A stretch of 64,000 nt of DNA from Prorocentrum cordatum. Taxonomy: Eukaryota; Sar; Dinophyceae; Prorocentrales; Prorocentraceae. The stretch spans positions 1 to 64,000 of the forward strand of contig CAUYUJ010004768.1 of assembly GCA_963575745.1 (NCBI GenBank). Direction: 5' to 3'. Position numbers and translations under genes: made by a program. Positions 61,763-64,000 of the stretch are shown here, piece after piece. The notes below the pieces were generated by a model. The model worked only from the letters and a program-made list of their open reading frames with translations, was not told the DNA's origin and ran no database searches. The stretch's first letter is position 1. Each line of letters opens with the position of its first letter.

Positions 61763-62260
61763 GCCGGGCCGTGCCCGCGTGCCGTGCCGCGCTTGGCTTC
61801 GAGAAAACGAACCTATACGATGCCGTGCCAGGTTTCGAGGGTGCGAATCGATCTATCTATCAAATAGATATACATCTAAAAATAAGTGCTTATACATATA
61901 TATATAATGCCGCGCCCGGCCCGCGTGCCGTGTCGTACAATGCTCGGTCTCGCGAAAGCGAAAACATGCAATACCGTAGCATGCCCGCGTGCCGTGCCAT
62001 GCGATGCCTGGCCCGTGCGGGAAAATTGCCGCGCCGTGCCGTGCCCGCGTGCCTGGCCATGCCGCGCCTGGTTTCAACAAAACAGGACAAAATAGCCGTG
62101 ACGGCTGTGTGCCCGCGTGCGAGCCCGCGTGCCGATGCCATGCCGTGCGGTGCCGTGCCTGGCTTCGAGAACACAGAAACTTGTTGCCGTGCCGCCGTTG
62201 CGCGCCTGGTTTTCAGAATGCGAAGAAGTTGCCACGCCGTGCCGTGCCGACCATGTGTCT
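61763..62260 (+). repeat. GTGCCGTGCCCGCGTGCC minisatellite
   Basis: A degenerate unit of about 60-75 bp: a run of GTGCC/GCGTGCC pentamers, then TGGCTTCGAGAA-ACGAAAAC. Six to seven units. A (TA)/(TC) stretch interrupts it at 61850-61905. Confidence 0.75.
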
Positions 62261-62426
62261 TATGATGCAGCGTTGGGGCTTAGCGTCTCTACGCCGGCGC
62301 AATCACACCCACCACACCAGACGACGGGCGGCTGACCCAGCTGAGCAGCACTCTGCTGTGCGAGGCGCTGGCCGCGCCCAGCAGTCTCGCCAGTGGGTAA
62401 GCCGCCCCCGGAGGCAAATAATACAC

Positions 62427-62464
62427 ATACATACATACATACATACATACATACATACATACAT

Positions 62465-62531
<67 letters not shown>

Positions 62532-62552
62532 TAGACACACACACACACACGC
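62427..62552 (+). repeat. (ATAC)n, (ACAG)n, (AC)n microsatellites
   Basis: (ATAC)10, then (ACAG)16, then (AC)n. Poly-Cys/Leu/Ser/Val frames opposite are artefacts. Confidence 0.98.
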
Positions 62553-62788
62553 CAGCTGTCTGAAAAAAGGAAAGTCGTGTGCGCGAGCAAGCATAATCAA
62601 ACTACTACGATGACAAAGCTGGGACGATCAAAGAACATGGCCATCTGCCGCCGTGACGATCAAACAGCCCAACAGCAGCAGAGACGACGGCGGCGCACAC
62701 GAGCAGGCCAGGGATACCCAGGCCGAAAACCCCGAGAAACTGGCCACCTCTTGAACGTCATCATACACCAACACATACCACCGTTCTC

Positions 62789-63160
62789 CTCCTTCTCCTC
62801 CTCCTCCTCCTCCTCCTCCTCCTCCTCTTTGTCGTTTTCTTCTTATGTTTATGTGTCTTCTTCCTCCTCCTCCTCCTCCTCCTCCTCCTCCTCCTCCTCC
62901 TCCTCCTCCTCCTGCCATTCCCTGTTCTTCGCTCCCTCCCCCGATGCCGCCCTCCGAAGGACCCGTGCCTCCATGCCCTCGGGGCCCTGGCGGATGACGG
63001 GCGCGCCCTCCAGGTCACCGATCCGCTGCAGGAGGCTCTGCACCTGCCGCCGTGGAGGGGGGGCTGCCCTCCTCCGCCTCTCCTCCTCCTCCCTCCTCCT
63101 CCTCTTCCTCCTCCTCCTCCTCCTCCTCCTCCTCCTCCTCCTCACTCTCCTCCCTCCCAC
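62789..63160 (+). repeat. (TCC)n tracts
   Basis: Pure (TCC)n at 62790-62826, 62862-62912 and 63108-63143, with GC-rich unique sequence between. Confidence 0.95.
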
Positions 63161-63761
63161 CCTCCCTCCCCCCATAGCTGCCACGACAGCTCGAGGCGTG
63201 TCGATTTGGGTGCTGCAACAATTGCAGCGACGACCGCTAGAGCGCGCGCGGCCACGGGAGGCGCGGCCATTCGCGCCCCCGATCTCGCCTGGCACCGGCG
63301 CCAGCGGCGGCAGCGAGCCTGGGCTCGCACGCTGCTGCGGCTGGGCGCCGCCGCGGGCCTGCTAGTCAGTCACCACAGCAGCCAGCAGCACGCAGCCATG
63401 GCCAAGGGCGACAAGAAAGCAAGGTCATCGTCGGCCCCGCGGCAGGGCGACGGATCGTCATCGTGGACCTGAAAGAGCTGCGTCACCCAGAACTTCTCCA
63501 GCCGCACCACATGCCGAAGCTGCGGGGAGAAGGAGAGGCCGTTGCCGCCGTGGAAGGCAGACAGCAGCACCCCGAGGCAACACAGCCGCCAGCGGGGAGG
63601 AGTTGCACGCAGCCAGGCTCAGTGGAGCCAGAAGGAGCTGCCATGGACGTCGCAGCAGGCAGCGGACAAGGGCCCCATGGGCGTCCTGCCGCTGCTTCCC
63701 ATGGAGGCCAAAAAGCACAAGGCGTGGGTGCAGCCGCCCTCGCCCGCCGCTGGGCTCAAAC

Positions 63762-64000
63762 AGTTTCGAGTCTCTGCGCAAGGCGCTGCTCGCGGCAGAG
63801 GGCAGAGTCAGAGCGATTAGAGGAGTGCCAGTGCCTGATCGGAAGAGGTTGGACCAGGCCGAGCGAGAATACGCTGCCATCCTCTGCCAGGTCATCATGG
63901 CCAAGGACCCGGAGCAGAGGCAGGAGCGGCAGGAGGCCTACTTGAGCAAAGCCAAGAAGTTGCTCACTGCCGCTCGGGGCACAGAACTGGCAGCACAGAT
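63762..64000 (+). CDS. Possible coding end (partial), unknown protein
   Basis: In the frame starting at 63762 the plus strand reads FESLRKALLAAEGRVRAI, then RKRLDQAEREYAAILCQVIM, then AKDPEQRQERQEAYLSKAKK, then LLTAARGTELAAQ, open to the window end. It is predicted to be helical and charged, with a heptad-like pattern, and is more protein-like than neighbouring frames. No start or splice site could be fixed, and the true gene may begin upstream in another frame (63463 or 63542) or in an earlier exon. Family unknown. Confidence 0.3.

Noticed and set aside
1-64000. tRNA, rRNA or snRNA genes
   Set aside because: No cloverleaf with matching A and B boxes and no conserved rRNA or snRNA block was found by eye. 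Isolated GGTTCGA-like words near 2128 and 24992 lack the rest of a tRNA.

Overview
The window looks like nuclear DNA of a dinoflagellate. The strongest evidence is a perfect copy of the conserved dinoflagellate spliced-leader (DinoSL) exon at 47351-47371 on the minus strand, followed by a truncated second leader. This is the signature of an mRNA that was reverse transcribed and put back into the genome. The rest fits: high GC, very low gene density, many degenerate retroelements, minisatellites and long polypurine/polypyrimidine tracts. I found no rRNA, tRNA or CRISPR array, nothing bacterial, and no host gene whose function I can name.

Layout. 1-1.6 kb is unrecognised sequence plus a pyrimidine tract. 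1.6-11.6 kb holds at least two decayed minus-strand non-LTR retroelements: LINE-A (endonuclease remnant, reverse transcriptase, and a C-terminal domain with a Cys/HN/RPADV signature) and LINE-B (endonuclease, reverse transcriptase, RNase H). 11.6-18.9 kb is minisatellites, microsatellites and short dispersed repeats. 18.9-24.9 kb is a frameshifted Ty1/copia retrotransposon on the minus strand with Gag, protease, integrase, reverse transcriptase and RNase H, plus a candidate tRNA primer site. 25-41.5 kb is satellite-type DNA: an 89-bp array, GGA/TCC tracts, fold-back elements, short tandem repeats, and one copy of a CAA-flanked dispersed element that carries a short open frame. 41.6-45.7 kb is LINE-C on the minus strand, apparently split by a second copy of the CAA-flanked element. 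46.2-47.4 kb is the spliced-leader retrocopy. 47.4-62.3 kb is dominated by one family of terminal-inverted-repeat elements and the 89-bp arrays they carry. The last 2 kb contains TCC tracts and a possible coding end running off the window.

The most notable object is a family of non-autonomous DNA transposons whose inverted ends start TTAAGTCGGGC. Short copies of about 135-170 bp show 8-bp target duplications. One 3.03-kb copy (48722-51750) has the same ends, is flanked by the exact 8-bp duplication GTGTAGCC, and carries a GC-rich block and about 2 kb of 89-bp tandem repeats as internal cargo. Partial relatives with the same internal order occur at 25-27, 38-39, 51.9-53.8 and 53.8-55.8 kb. So the minisatellite appears to have been spread by a cut-and-paste transposon.

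All positions, motif readings and repeat alignments were made by eye. Percent identities are rough and no database was searched.
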